This document shows, in pieces, positions 52,571-61,151 of a stretch of 64,000 nucleotides of DNA. A program made the position numbers and the translations under genes. Source of the DNA: Eubacterium sp. AF22-8LB (lineage in GTDB: Bacteria; Bacillota_I; Bacilli_A; Erysipelotrichales; Erysipelotrichaceae); assembly GCF_003458715.1 (NCBI RefSeq), contig NZ_QRVI01000009.1, forward strand, positions 16,290 to 80,289, written 5' to 3'. Under the pieces are notes generated by a model. The model saw only the letters and a list, made by a program, of their open reading frames with translations, did no database searches and was not told the origin of the DNA. The stretch's first letter is position 1, and every line of letters begins with the position of its first letter.

Positions 52571-53243
52571 TAAAACTATTAATGTTATTATCATAATCGT
52601 ATTGACAGTATTGTTTGTTGTAGTGCCAGTGATTATGAAAAAGGTTGTATGGAAAAAGTTATTGACACAATTAAATAATGAACAATATGACGAATTCTAT
52701 AAAACTTTAGATTCTACTTCATGTAAGCTATCGTATCAGGCATTTAACCGTGAATATATGCGTTTAAGTGGATATTTAGCACAAAGAAATGATGCGAAGA
52801 TTGAAGAGCAGTTTGAATTGTTAAAAAATATGCGTATCTCAAATAAACAAAAAGCGAGTGTTGCATCGAGAGGATTCTATTATTATTTAGAAAAAGGAAA
52901 AATCAAAAAAGCAGAAGGAATGCTTTCTTATGGAAAAAGTTTTGTTGATGAAAAAACATTTAAGAACATGCAGATTCAATTTAGTATTTTAATGAAGAAA
53001 GAAGCTAAATATATTGATGATTGTAAGGAAATCTTAAATGGAATGTGGGATGGTCAATCTGAACTTGACAATAATCGCAAATTTCCTGTTGGAACCATTC
53101 AATATTTAATTGGTCTTCAATATTCTTATTTAAAAGATATTGATCACATGATGGAGTATTTCAATCCTGCTTTACAAAATTTGGCAGACACTCCATATGA
53201 AGAAGATATGCGCCGTATTATGAATCAACTACATGTAGGCTAA
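52563..53243 (+). CDS. Membrane-anchored protein of unknown function
   Basis: 226 residues. One N-terminal membrane segment (INVIIIIVLTVLFVVVPVIM) is followed by a cytoplasmic helical domain with pairs of helices resembling TPR-like packing (NEQYDEFYKTLDS, YYYLEKGKIKKAEGMLSYGK). No enzyme motif is seen. It is translationally coupled to the 58-residue gene upstream and ended by a strong terminator before cysS. Confidence 0.75.
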   Translation: MDSKTINVIIIIVLTVLFVVVPVIMKKVVWKKLLTQLNNEQYDEFYKTLDSTSCKLSYQAFNREYMRLSGYLAQRNDAKIEEQFELLKNMRISNKQKASVASRGFYYYLEKGKIKKAEGMLSYGKSFVDEKTFKNMQIQFSILMKKEAKYIDDCKEILNGMWDGQSELDNNRKFPVGTIQYLIGLQYSYLKDIDHMMEYFNPALQNLADTPYEEDMRRIMNQLHVG

Positions 53244-53266
53244 CCGTATAGGTTAGCTTTTTTTTT
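53239..53266 (+). terminator. Terminator overlapping the unknown gene end
   Basis: Stem GCTAACC/GGTTAGC, loop GTATA, then nine Ts. The stop codon is in the stem. Confidence 0.88.
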
Positions 53267-53315
53267 CATGCTTTGTATTGTATAATAAACAATATGAATT
53301 GGAGGACATTTTATT

Positions 53316-54647
53316 ATGAAATTATATAATAGTTATTCTCAAAAAATTGAAGAATTAAAACCAATCGAACCAGGAAAGATTTCTATGTATGTGTGTGGTC
53401 CAACAGTATATAACTATCCGCATATTGGAAATGCACGTCCTATCGTCGTTTTTGATACATTAAAAAAAGCTTTATCAGCTCAAGACTATGAAGTTACATT
53501 TGCATCCAATTATACAGATGTGGATGATAAGATTATTAAAACTGCAATTGAACAAAATGTTAGTGAAAAAGAAATTACAGATAAATTTATTGTAGCGTAT
53601 AACGACGTTCGTAAAGGCTTGCATGCAGATCTACCTGATTATGCACCTCGCGTAACTGAAACTATGGATAAAATCATTGAATTCATCGAAAAAATGGTTG
53701 AAAACGGCTCGGCTTATCAAGTTGGAGGCGATGTATATTTTCGTGTTAACAGCGATAAAAAATATGGTGAATTATCACACCAAAGTATTGATGATTTAAT
53801 GGTGGGTGCGCGTATTGATGAAAATGAGAAAAAAGAGAATCCATTAGATTTTACTTTGTGGAAAGAAACAACGGAAGGAATTAAATGGGATTCTCCATGG
53901 TCAAAAGGACGTCCAGGATGGCATACAGAATGTGTTGTGATGATTCAGGATGTATTTAAGAAAACTTTGATTGATATTCATGGTGGTGGATTGGATTTAA
54001 AATTCCCTCATCACGAAAATGAAATCGCTCAATGCGAAGTATGCAATGACACACACTTGGCAAATATCTGGGTACACAATGGTATGATCAATATCAATGG
54101 CATCAAAATGTCTAAATCCCTAGGTAATGTTTGGTGGGCAAAAGATTTAATTGCGAATCATGGAGGAAATCTAACTCGTTGGTTAATGATTTCTACTCAT
54201 TATCGTGCACCACTAAACTTGAATGAAGAGGCTTTCGCAACTTCAAAGAAAGAATTGGATAAGATTGCGGCTGCTTATAAACAAGCATGTGTAAAGCTAG
54301 CTTTATTAGATGCAAAGGAAGCAGATACGTTCGATGAAACATTTAATGCATTTATTGATGCATTAAATGATGATCTTAATACGCCAAACGCAATTAGTGT
54401 AGTTTATGAAGTAGTTAAGAAAATCAATCAAGCTGTTCGTCAAAGAGAGGTTGATACAGAAAATCTAGCTGTATTAGTACATACCTTAGAAAAGATGCTT
54501 TATGTTTTGGGTATTGAATTCGATAAAATTTCAATGACTCAAGAAGATAAAGTGATGTATCAAAATTGGAGAAGTGCAGTTAAGGAAAAAGATTTTGAAA
54601 CAGCGGATACACTTCGTGCTGCTTTGATTGAAAAAGGAATTCTGTAA
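53316..54647 (+). CDS. cysS: Cysteinyl-tRNA synthetase
   Basis: Class I synthetase. HIGH is in CGPTVYNYPHIGNARP and KMSKS is in GIKMSKSLGN. Zinc ligands are the Cys of CGPTVYN, GWHTECV and HHENE. Length 443 is slightly below the usual 460. It heads the conserved cysS-mrnC-rlmB set, overlapping mrnC by 1 nt. Confidence 0.97.
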   Translation: MKLYNSYSQKIEELKPIEPGKISMYVCGPTVYNYPHIGNARPIVVFDTLKKALSAQDYEVTFASNYTDVDDKIIKTAIEQNVSEKEITDKFIVAYNDVRKGLHADLPDYAPRVTETMDKIIEFIEKMVENGSAYQVGGDVYFRVNSDKKYGELSHQSIDDLMVGARIDENEKKENPLDFTLWKETTEGIKWDSPWSKGRPGWHTECVVMIQDVFKKTLIDIHGGGLDLKFPHHENEIAQCEVCNDTHLANIWVHNGMININGIKMSKSLGNVWWAKDLIANHGGNLTRWLMISTHYRAPLNLNEEAFATSKKELDKIAAAYKQACVKLALLDAKEADTFDETFNAFIDALNDDLNTPNAISVVYEVVKKINQAVRQREVDTENLAVLVHTLEKMLYVLGIEFDKISMTQEDKVMYQNWRSAVKEKDFETADTLRAALIEKGIL

Positions 54648-55033
54648 TGGAAATTGTAACAGAAAATGCGACAAGTCTAGCCTGGATTGGAGATGCTGTG
54701 ATGTCTTTGGCCGTGCGTGAACACCTTTTAAGTCTAGGCTTTCGTAAGGCTCATGTTCTTCAAAAGAAGAATGCGAAAATTTGTAGTGCCAAGGGACAAG
54801 CTATCATGTTGAATAAAATGATGGAAGAAAATTTTTTTACTGAGGATGAAAAAACAATATTGGCACGAGGAAGAAATGCGACCATTCATTCAAAGGCTAA
54901 AAATGCAACGCATAAAACGTATTTGGAAGCAACCGCATTAGAGGCTATGCTTGGCTATTTGCGTTTATATGGACATGAAGATAGACTCAAAGTGTGTCTA
55001 GATAAGATAATTGAGATAGGGGACAATCTATGA
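54647..55033 (+). CDS. mrnC: Mini-ribonuclease III
   Basis: RNase III-like enzyme without a dsRNA-binding domain; matures 23S rRNA ends in Firmicutes. The catalytic-type motif is LAWIGDAVMSLAVREHLL, and the second acidic region is TYLEATALEAMLGYLRL. Length 128. It overlaps cysS and rlmB (4 nt). Confidence 0.93.
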   Translation: MEIVTENATSLAWIGDAVMSLAVREHLLSLGFRKAHVLQKKNAKICSAKGQAIMLNKMMEENFFTEDEKTILARGRNATIHSKAKNATHKTYLEATALEAMLGYLRLYGHEDRLKVCLDKIIEIGDNL

Positions 55034-55758
55034 TCGTATATGGAAAAAATGTTTATTCTACACTTCAAAATGATCCAGATTCAATCGAAAAAGTATATGT
55101 GCTTCAAGGATTGAAGGATGCGAAGCTTTTAAAATCGCTTCAAAAATCAAATTTAAAAGTAGAATATTGTAATCGTGCAAAATTAGATAAGCTTGCCAAT
55201 TCAACACATCATAATGGGGTAGCTGTTAAGGTAAGTGAGATTGAAACGTATAGTATTGAAGAAATTGTAGCTCGCGCAAAAAAACCAGGATTGCTAGTTG
55301 CCTTAGATGGAATTCAAGATCCACATAATGTAGGAGCCATTTTGAGAACATGTGATTGTACAGGTGTTGATGGTGTGATTTTGACAAAGCACAATAGCTG
55401 TGGATTAACACCAACGGTTGTTAAGGCAAGTACAGGTGCAGCCTATACTATTCCTGTGAGTATTGTGACTAACTTGTCACAGACTTTAAGAAATTTAAAA
55501 CAAGATGGTTATTGGGTAGTAGGAACCGATATGAAGGACGCTAGAGAATACCGTGAAGGAATGTATGATTCACCAACTGTATTGGTAATTGGTTCTGAAG
55601 GTCAGGGTATTTCAAATTTAGTAAAAAAACAATGTGATTATATGGTTTATTTACCAATGGTTGGAAGTATCACATCATTAAATGCAAGTGTGGCAGCTGC
55701 TGTCTTGATGTATGAGGTCTACAATCAAAGAAACCCAAAAAAAAAAGTCAATTTTTAA
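55030..55758 (+). CDS. rlmB: SpoU/TrmH-family 23S rRNA 2'-O-methyltransferase (RlmB)
   Basis: SPOUT methyltransferase with an N-terminal substrate-binding domain (about 1-75). The three SpoU motifs are LDGIQDPHNVGAILRTC, LVIGSEGQGIS and LPMVGSITSLNASVAAAVLM. Length 242. It is the third gene of the cysS operon. YacP (NYN nuclease), which usually follows, is absent. Confidence 0.94.
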   Translation: MIVYGKNVYSTLQNDPDSIEKVYVLQGLKDAKLLKSLQKSNLKVEYCNRAKLDKLANSTHHNGVAVKVSEIETYSIEEIVARAKKPGLLVALDGIQDPHNVGAILRTCDCTGVDGVILTKHNSCGLTPTVVKASTGAAYTIPVSIVTNLSQTLRNLKQDGYWVVGTDMKDAREYREGMYDSPTVLVIGSEGQGISNLVKKQCDYMVYLPMVGSITSLNASVAAAVLMYEVYNQRNPKKKVNF

Positions 55759-55773
55759 TAAATTGGCTTTTTT
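55741..55773 (+). terminator. Terminator overlapping the rlmB end
   Basis: Stem AAAAGTCAATT/AATTGGCTTTT (one wobble pair), then a T run. Confidence 0.7.
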
Positions 55774-55821
55774 AATGTCTTTTTCACCTTGCTTTATTAT
55801 AATGAGACTCAGGTGATATAG

Positions 55822-56409
55822 ATGAATATATATGAAAGCATATATTGTGTTCAAATGAATGATTATTATGAAATGAAGCATTTAATTCAATACTATCGAC
55901 CAATGGTTACAGAAATCTGGGCAGATATCTTTGCACGTAAAACCAGTACGATTCTTTGTGAAAAAGAAGAATTCTATCGCCATGCCGATTTGCTGCTTTA
56001 TCATTGCATATTTGAGTTTAGGTTAGATCGAGTTATGACGTTTTCTAGTTTTTATAGGCGATGCCTTAAAAATAAAGCATATGATATTTTAAGGGATTGT
56101 ATGCGTAAGCAGTATCAGACGAGTATTAGTTTGGACCAAAAAATTAGAGAAGATGTATCATCTTATTATGGGGATATAAAATTAAAGGATGAACTCGAAG
56201 TACATGATATAGTTATGGATCAATTGATGTGGGAATATACAAAAAACAAAATTTTAAATGTTTTTGGGGAAGAATATGTACACGTCATTGACTTACGAAT
56301 GGAAGGTTATACTTTAAAATATATCGCAAATGAATTGGATTTAACATGCTCAAAGGTCGATTTTATGTTTAAAAAGGTAAAAAAGTGGATTACGACAATT
56401 GACAGTTGA
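55822..56409 (+). CDS. Sigma-70-family factor, SigH-like by position
   Basis: 195 residues. A region-2-like stretch (about 20-95) is weak, but FYRRCLKNKAYDILRDCMRK resembles sigma region 2.4, and the C-terminus has a region-4 HTH (DLRMEGYTLKYIANELDLTC). The position between rlmB and rpmG-secE-nusG is that of sigH in Bacilli. It looks diverged from SigH, and its promoter targets cannot be inferred. Confidence 0.75.
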   Translation: MNIYESIYCVQMNDYYEMKHLIQYYRPMVTEIWADIFARKTSTILCEKEEFYRHADLLLYHCIFEFRLDRVMTFSSFYRRCLKNKAYDILRDCMRKQYQTSISLDQKIREDVSSYYGDIKLKDELEVHDIVMDQLMWEYTKNKILNVFGEEYVHVIDLRMEGYTLKYIANELDLTCSKVDFMFKKVKKWITTIDS

Positions 56410-56453
56410 ATAGATAAAATGGTACATTTAATGAGTTAAGGAGCGTGAAGGAA

Positions 56454-56603
56454 TTGGCAGATAAAGTTGTTTTGACGTGTACAGAGTGTTTATCGAGAAA
56501 TTATACTACCCAAAAAAATAAGAAGACCAACACGCAACGTCTTGAAATTAAAAAATATTGTCCAAAGTGTGGCAAACATACTTTGCATAAAGAAACAAAG
56601 TGA
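56454..56603 (+). CDS. rpmG: Ribosomal protein bL33, zinc-binding form
   Basis: 49 residues, starting at TTG 56454 (MADKVVLTCTEC) after AAGGAG; an in-frame GTG at 56445 is too close to that site. Two CxxC pairs (CTEC, CPKC) bind zinc. It ends KHTLHKETK. It heads the rpmG-secE-nusG run. Confidence 0.93.
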   Translation: MADKVVLTCTECLSRNYTTQKNKKTNTQRLEIKKYCPKCGKHTLHKETK

Positions 56604-56612
56604 GGAATGCAT

Positions 56613-56810
56613 ATGAGTAAAGAAAAAAAGGAAAGAACGTATTCACCTTCAAAAGTTTTTAAAGAATTAAAAACAGTAAAATGGCCTACATTTAAAGAAT
56701 TGATGTCTAGTAGTGCTTTAGTTATTGTATTTACAGTATTATTTGGTTTGTATTTCTTTGTTTGTGAGATTTTATCAAGCGGTCTAGTAAAAATGGTCGT
56801 TGGTGCTTAG
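56613..56810 (+). CDS. secE: Preprotein translocase subunit SecE
   Basis: Single-span SecE (65 residues) of the SecYEG channel. The amphipathic segment ELKTVKWPTFKELMSSS is diagnostic, followed by one membrane helix (ALVIVFTVLFGLYFFV). Start ATG 56613 is preferred over 56607 because of spacing from GAGGA. Confidence 0.95.
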   Translation: MSKEKKERTYSPSKVFKELKTVKWPTFKELMSSSALVIVFTVLFGLYFFVCEILSSGLVKMVVGA

Positions 56811-56819
56811 GAGGAAATT

Positions 56820-57365
56820 ATGGCGGATTTAAAAAAAGAATGGTATGTAGTTAATACATATGTAGGTCAAGAAAATCGTGTAAAAGAAAACTTGGAACGT
56901 CGTATAAAAACAATGGGTCTTGAAGATTCATTATTTCAAATCGTTGTTGCTGAAGAAAAAGAAATTGAATATAAAAATGGAAAGCCAGTTGAAAAAACAC
57001 ATAATTTATTCTCTGGTTACTTATTAGTACAAATGATTATGACTGATGAAGCTTGGTATATTGTACGTAATACTTCAGGTGTAACAGGATTTATCGGTTC
57101 TAGTGGAAAGGGTGCTAAACCATTTCCAGTAGCTCAAGAAGAAGTGGATGCAGTATTGCGTCGTTTGGGCCGTCAGGATGTCAATGTTCAAGTTGATTTT
57201 AAAGTTGGAGACCGTGTTGAAATCACGAATGGTGCTTTCAAAAATTCAGAAGGTGTTATTGAATCTATGGACGAAGAAAAGAAAGAAGCTACAGTTCTAT
57301 TGATTTTATTTGGTCGTGAAACACCAACAGAAATTCCATATATGGATTTAAAGAAAGTCGACTAA
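56820..57365 (+). CDS. nusG: Transcription termination/antitermination factor NusG
   Basis: NGN domain (WYVVNTYVGQENRVKENLERR; LFSGYLLVQM; VRNTSGVTGFIGSSG) and a KOW domain near the end (KVGDRVEITNGAFKNSEGVI). Length 181 is normal. It is 9 nt after secE, with an AGGAGG site. A terminator overlaps its end. Confidence 0.97.
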   Translation: MADLKKEWYVVNTYVGQENRVKENLERRIKTMGLEDSLFQIVVAEEKEIEYKNGKPVEKTHNLFSGYLLVQMIMTDEAWYIVRNTSGVTGFIGSSGKGAKPFPVAQEEVDAVLRRLGRQDVNVQVDFKVGDRVEITNGAFKNSEGVIESMDEEKKEATVLLILFGRETPTEIPYMDLKKVD

Positions 57366-57379
57366 GACTTTCTTTTTTT
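57351..57379 (+). terminator. Terminator overlapping the nusG end
   Basis: Stem AAGAAAGTC/GACTTTCTT, then T run. The nusG stop lies in the loop. Confidence 0.82.
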
Positions 57380-57388
57380 AGGTGAATT

Positions 57389-58159
57389 ATGAAAACATTT
57401 GTATTTGATTTAGACGGTACCATGTATCGTGGAACACAAATTATTGAGAGTGCTCATCAGTTTTTGGATTATTGTATACAAAAGAATCTTCCCTTTATTT
57501 TTTTGACAAACAATTCGATGCGTACACCTGAAGAAAATGTAAAGCATATGCACGACATGGGATATACAAATATTAAGCCGAGTATGTTTTATAATAGTGC
57601 AATGGCAGCTTGTCAGTATGTTAAAAAAAATTATGAAGGCAATCGTGCATATTATATTGGTAAACAAGGAATGAAATCAGCGTTAGAAAATGAAGGTTTT
57701 ATATTGGATGATAAGCATCCAGATTTTGTCTTTATCGGATTAGACAAGGATGCAACATACCAATCATATTCGAAGGCCTTGTCACTAGCTTTAAACGGAG
57801 CTAAAATTATTGGTACAAATAATGATCGAATTTTGGCTAAACCAGGCGGCTTTGAAGTTGGTAATGGTAGTGTAGTGGATATGTTTGAATATGCTACTTG
57901 TCAGAAATCTCCACGTATTGGAAAGCCCAATCGTCCTATCTTAGATTTGTGTTTGAATCATTTTCATTTAACTAAAGATGAGATTGTTTTACTTGGGGAT
58001 AACTTGGAAACAGATATTAAGCTTGGGTATGAACAAAATATTGAAACGGTTCTTGTACAAACGGGTGTGCATAAAAAAGAAGATATTGAACGTCTACAAA
58101 TTTATCCAACTCATGTGGTGGATACGTTGATGGATTTAGTGGACTATAATTTTGACTAG
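57389..58159 (+). CDS. HAD-IIA family phosphatase (NagD/AraL-like)
   Basis: Motif I FDLDGTMYRGTQIIESA, motif II FLTNNSMRT, and motif IV ILGDNLETDIKLGYEQ (read as LLGDNLETDI). A cap domain separates motifs II and III. Length 256 fits sugar or nucleotide phosphatases of this group. It lies 23 nt after nusG, past the terminator. The substrate is not known. Confidence 0.88.
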   Translation: MKTFVFDLDGTMYRGTQIIESAHQFLDYCIQKNLPFIFLTNNSMRTPEENVKHMHDMGYTNIKPSMFYNSAMAACQYVKKNYEGNRAYYIGKQGMKSALENEGFILDDKHPDFVFIGLDKDATYQSYSKALSLALNGAKIIGTNNDRILAKPGGFEVGNGSVVDMFEYATCQKSPRIGKPNRPILDLCLNHFHLTKDEIVLLGDNLETDIKLGYEQNIETVLVQTGVHKKEDIERLQIYPTHVVDTLMDLVDYNFD

Positions 58160-58213
58160 TATTTTTTTTGAATTATTGGTATAATCGAAATATCGTAGAA
58201 GGTGTGATAAAAA

Positions 58214-58444
58214 ATGAAAGATATATTAAACGTGGTTTTAATGACATTATCTGGTGTTATTATTATATTAACATTGTTACAAAGTGGTAAATCAGATGGA
58301 TTATCTGCTGCCTTTACAGGAAGTGGAGATTTGAACTTATTTGCCGTACAAAAAGAAAGAGGACCTGAAAAAGTCATCTCTCGCTTAACTTTGTTGTGTG
58401 GAATTTTATTCTTTGCGATTGTAATCGCATTGCAGATTGTGTAA
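58214..58444 (+). CDS. secG: Preprotein translocase subunit SecG
   Basis: 76 residues, two membrane helices. The conserved middle is LQSGKSDGLSAAFTGSGD. It is followed by a terminator and then rnr, the usual secG-rnr order. Confidence 0.93.
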   Translation: MKDILNVVLMTLSGVIIILTLLQSGKSDGLSAAFTGSGDLNLFAVQKERGPEKVISRLTLLCGILFFAIVIALQIV

Positions 58445-58446
58445 TT

Positions 58447-58469
58447 AAAAGACCGTTAAGGTCTTTTTT
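58447..58469 (+). terminator. Terminator between secG and rnr
   Basis: Stem AAAAGACC/GGTCTTTT, loop GTTAA, then T run. Some read-through is likely because rnr starts 20 nt later. Confidence 0.82.
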
Positions 58470-58489
58470 CTGTTTTAATGGAGGAAAAA

Positions 58490-60556
58490 ATGAAAGATAA
58501 AATTATTCAATATTTGGAAGAAAAAAAAGAATGTAAAATACGTGACTTAGAAAAAATTGTTAAGCCTAAATCTAGTAAAGAATTTACAGAAATGGTTAAA
58601 TCTTTAAATGAGCTAGAAGAAGAAAAGTTGATCTATAACGATCATACAAGCTTGTATTTGATTGATGATATACATTTTATGGCAGGACAGGCAAAGGATA
58701 TTTCAAGATATGAAATTGCTGTTTTTAATGAAAATAATAAGGTGTATGTTCCTAAAAATAAAAAGATGAAGATTTTTGATAAAGATGAAGTTTTAGTTCG
58801 CTTACGACCAGAGCCAAGTCTAATCAAGGTGTTCAATCATGGCTTGACAAATATTACAGGGGTTATGATTGTTAAAAAGAAAAAAACATTCTTTTATAGT
58901 GATTTAGATTTACATTGTGAAATTCGCGTATTAAATGAGAAAGAATTTAGCTTTAAGAAACGTACTAAAGTGGTTTGTCAAATTGTAAAATATACAGATC
59001 CTTTACAAGTGAAAATCATTCAAGTCTTAGGACATCCAGACGATGCAGGTGTCGATATTAGTGCGATGCTTACAAGCAATCAAGTGCGTCAGGTATTTAA
59101 TGCCAAGGTAATAAAAGAGTGTAAAAGAATCCCGGCTAAAGTGCAAAAGGATGAACTACAAAATCGTAAGGATTTAAGAAATCTATTAACTGTCACAATT
59201 GATGGGGATGATGCGAAAGACTTTGATGATGCGATTTCTATTGTCAAAAACGAAAAAGGATATTTGTTGTATGTACATATTGCGGATGTATCCCATTATG
59301 TAAAAGAAAACAGTGCGCTTGATCAAGAGGCTTATCTGAGAGGAAATTCTATTTATGTTTGTGATCGAGTTGTACCTATGCTTCCATTTGATCTAAGTAA
59401 TGGAATTTGTTCATTAAATCCAAATGTAGACCGCTTAACAATCAGCTGTGCTATGCAGGTGGATAATAAAGGAAATTTAATGACATATAACGTATTTCCA
59501 AGTGTGATTCATTCTGATAAAAGATGTACATATAAAAAAGTAAATGCTTGTCTTGATGGAGATGAAAAAGCATTGGAAGATTATGCAGAAGTCAAAGACT
59601 TATTGTTTACATTAGAGACTTTAGCTAAACTATTAAAAAAACAATCCCATCATCGAGGATGTATTGATTTTAATACGAAGGAAGCAAAGATTTGCATGGA
59701 TAAAAATGGATATCCAATTGATGTACAAGTATTAGAACGTGGATTTGCCGAACAAATGATTGAAGAATGCATGATTCTAGCCAATGTTTGTGTAGCTCAC
59801 CATATGCATGTCAATAAAATTCCAAGCATGTATCGTGTGCATGAAAATCCGGATCCTAAAAAGGTAGCTACTATTTGTACAGTTGCCAACTCTTTGCGTA
59901 TTCCGTTTGATTTTTATCCAGATGAAGTAAGTGCAAGTCAAATTCAACAGTTTCTAGAATCCATCAAAAATGAAAATGCATACGAAGTATTGTCTATGAT
60001 TTCTTTGCGTGCTATGCAAAAAGCTCGTTATGATGTACATTGTTTAGGACACTTTGGCTTGGCCTTAGAAGAATATTGTCATTTTACGAGTCCGATTCGT
60101 CGTTATTCTGATTTGGTTGTACACCGTATGTTGCATGCGTATTGCTTCAATGAACAAAAGCGTACCCCAGCAAATGATGAAAAGAAAATCGAAAAACAGG
60201 CTTTCCATATTTCTGAAAAAGAAAGAGATGCGATCATGATGGAAAGAATGGTTAATGACTATAAGAAGGCACAGTTCATGGAAAAAAGAATTGGCCAAGT
60301 TTTTGGAGGTACAATTGTTGGTGTGATGAGCTTTGGTTTCTTTGTGGAAATGGATAATACAGTGGAAGGACTTGTTCCAGTACATACTTTGGCAAATGAC
60401 TTCTATGATTATGATGAGGATACAATGACTTTAAAGGGCCAGACACATGGAAAAGTATTCCAAATGGGCATGCGAGTAAGTGTTGTTTGTACGGATGTTC
60501 AAAGGGAAAAAGGACAAGTTACATTTAGTTTGTTAGAAAGGAGAAATTATGATTAA
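58490..60556 (+). CDS. rnr: Ribonuclease R
   Basis: 3'-5' exoribonuclease. N-terminal helical and cold-shock domains (about 1-210), the RNB catalytic domain (TIDGDDAKDFDDAISI and FTSPIRRYSDLVVHRML) and a C-terminal S1 domain (GTIVGVMSFGFFVEMDNTVEGLV). Start ATG 58490 follows GGAGG. Length 688. It overlaps the VOC gene by 8 nt; smpB, a common rnr neighbour, is not present here. Confidence 0.96.
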   Translation: MKDKIIQYLEEKKECKIRDLEKIVKPKSSKEFTEMVKSLNELEEEKLIYNDHTSLYLIDDIHFMAGQAKDISRYEIAVFNENNKVYVPKNKKMKIFDKDEVLVRLRPEPSLIKVFNHGLTNITGVMIVKKKKTFFYSDLDLHCEIRVLNEKEFSFKKRTKVVCQIVKYTDPLQVKIIQVLGHPDDAGVDISAMLTSNQVRQVFNAKVIKECKRIPAKVQKDELQNRKDLRNLLTVTIDGDDAKDFDDAISIVKNEKGYLLYVHIADVSHYVKENSALDQEAYLRGNSIYVCDRVVPMLPFDLSNGICSLNPNVDRLTISCAMQVDNKGNLMTYNVFPSVIHSDKRCTYKKVNACLDGDEKALEDYAEVKDLLFTLETLAKLLKKQSHHRGCIDFNTKEAKICMDKNGYPIDVQVLERGFAEQMIEECMILANVCVAHHMHVNKIPSMYRVHENPDPKKVATICTVANSLRIPFDFYPDEVSASQIQQFLESIKNENAYEVLSMISLRAMQKARYDVHCLGHFGLALEEYCHFTSPIRRYSDLVVHRMLHAYCFNEQKRTPANDEKKIEKQAFHISEKERDAIMMERMVNDYKKAQFMEKRIGQVFGGTIVGVMSFGFFVEMDNTVEGLVPVHTLANDFYDYDEDTMTLKGQTHGKVFQMGMRVSVVCTDVQREKGQVTFSLLERRNYD

Positions 60557-60929
60557 AGGTATTCATCATGTCGCATTTAAATGTGAGACACAAGAACAAT
60601 ATGATGAAATGATTTATTTCTATCATGAATTACTAGAACTTCCAATTTTAAGAAAGTGGGATACAGGTATTCATTTGGATTGTTTTAATAGTTGTATTGA
60701 AATCTTTTTGGATGGCACAAAGTCAGCTGGAGAAGGGTGCATTCGTCATTTTGCGTTCGGTACAGATCATGTGGATGAAATTGTCGAAAAAGTACGTGAT
60801 GCGGGATATAAGGTGAGTGTTGAACCAAAAGATGTGGATATGAAAACAGATCCAGTATTTCCAATTCGTATTGCCTTTATAGAAGGTCCATTACATGAAT
60901 CAATTGAATTGTTTTGTGAAAAGGCATAA
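60549..60929 (+). CDS. VOC-superfamily (glyoxalase-like) protein
   Basis: 126 residues forming two beta-alpha-beta-beta-beta modules. GIHHVAFKCETQEQYDEMIYF is at the start, HFAFGTDHVDEIVEKV in the second half, and HESIELF near the end. Putative metal ligands are His in HHVAF, Glu in CIEIF, His in HFAF and Glu in SIELF. It is coupled to rnr by overlap. The substrate is unknown. Confidence 0.85.
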   Translation: MIKGIHHVAFKCETQEQYDEMIYFYHELLELPILRKWDTGIHLDCFNSCIEIFLDGTKSAGEGCIRHFAFGTDHVDEIVEKVRDAGYKVSVEPKDVDMKTDPVFPIRIAFIEGPLHESIELFCEKA

Positions 60930-60962
60930 TTGGTAGTTATTCTGTCCAATTTGGTACTTGAT

Positions 60963-60990
60963 TTGCACTTAATATTTTCTTTGTTAGAAT
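60963..60990 (+). promoter_or_regulatory. Promoter upstream of the leader ORF and ankyrin gene
   Basis: TTGCAC (60963-60968), a 16-bp spacer and TAGAAT (60985-60990). Confidence 0.55.
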
Positions 60991-61020
60991 GAAATCAGTT
61001 AAAGCAAAGGAGTGATTGAG

Positions 61021-61092
61021 ATGAATCAAGTTCAAGTTGTCGAATCAAATAAAAATTTCAATCTTTCTTTGTACATATGTAAACTGGGGTGA
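61021..61092 (+). CDS. Possible 23-residue leader peptide
   Basis: ATG 61021 is preceded by a strong AAAGGAGTG site and encodes MNQVQVVESNKNFNLSLYIC plus KLG. Its stop lies in the first arm of a hairpin (AACTGG/CCAGTT) followed by TTTTT (about 61082-61110). The layout suggests translation-coupled control of the ankyrin gene, but no codon run hints at the signal. Confidence 0.4.
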   Translation: MNQVQVVESNKNFNLSLYICKLG

Positions 61093-61110
61093 ACTGTCAT
61101 TCCAGTTTTT
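61082..61110 (+). terminator. Hairpin between the leader ORF and ankyrin gene
   Basis: Stem AACTGG/CCAGTT with a loop of about 14 nt, then five Ts. It could be an attenuator. Confidence 0.45.
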
Positions 61111-61151
61111 CTGTGATTTCAAGAACAATAATGATGAGGAGGATGATTGAA

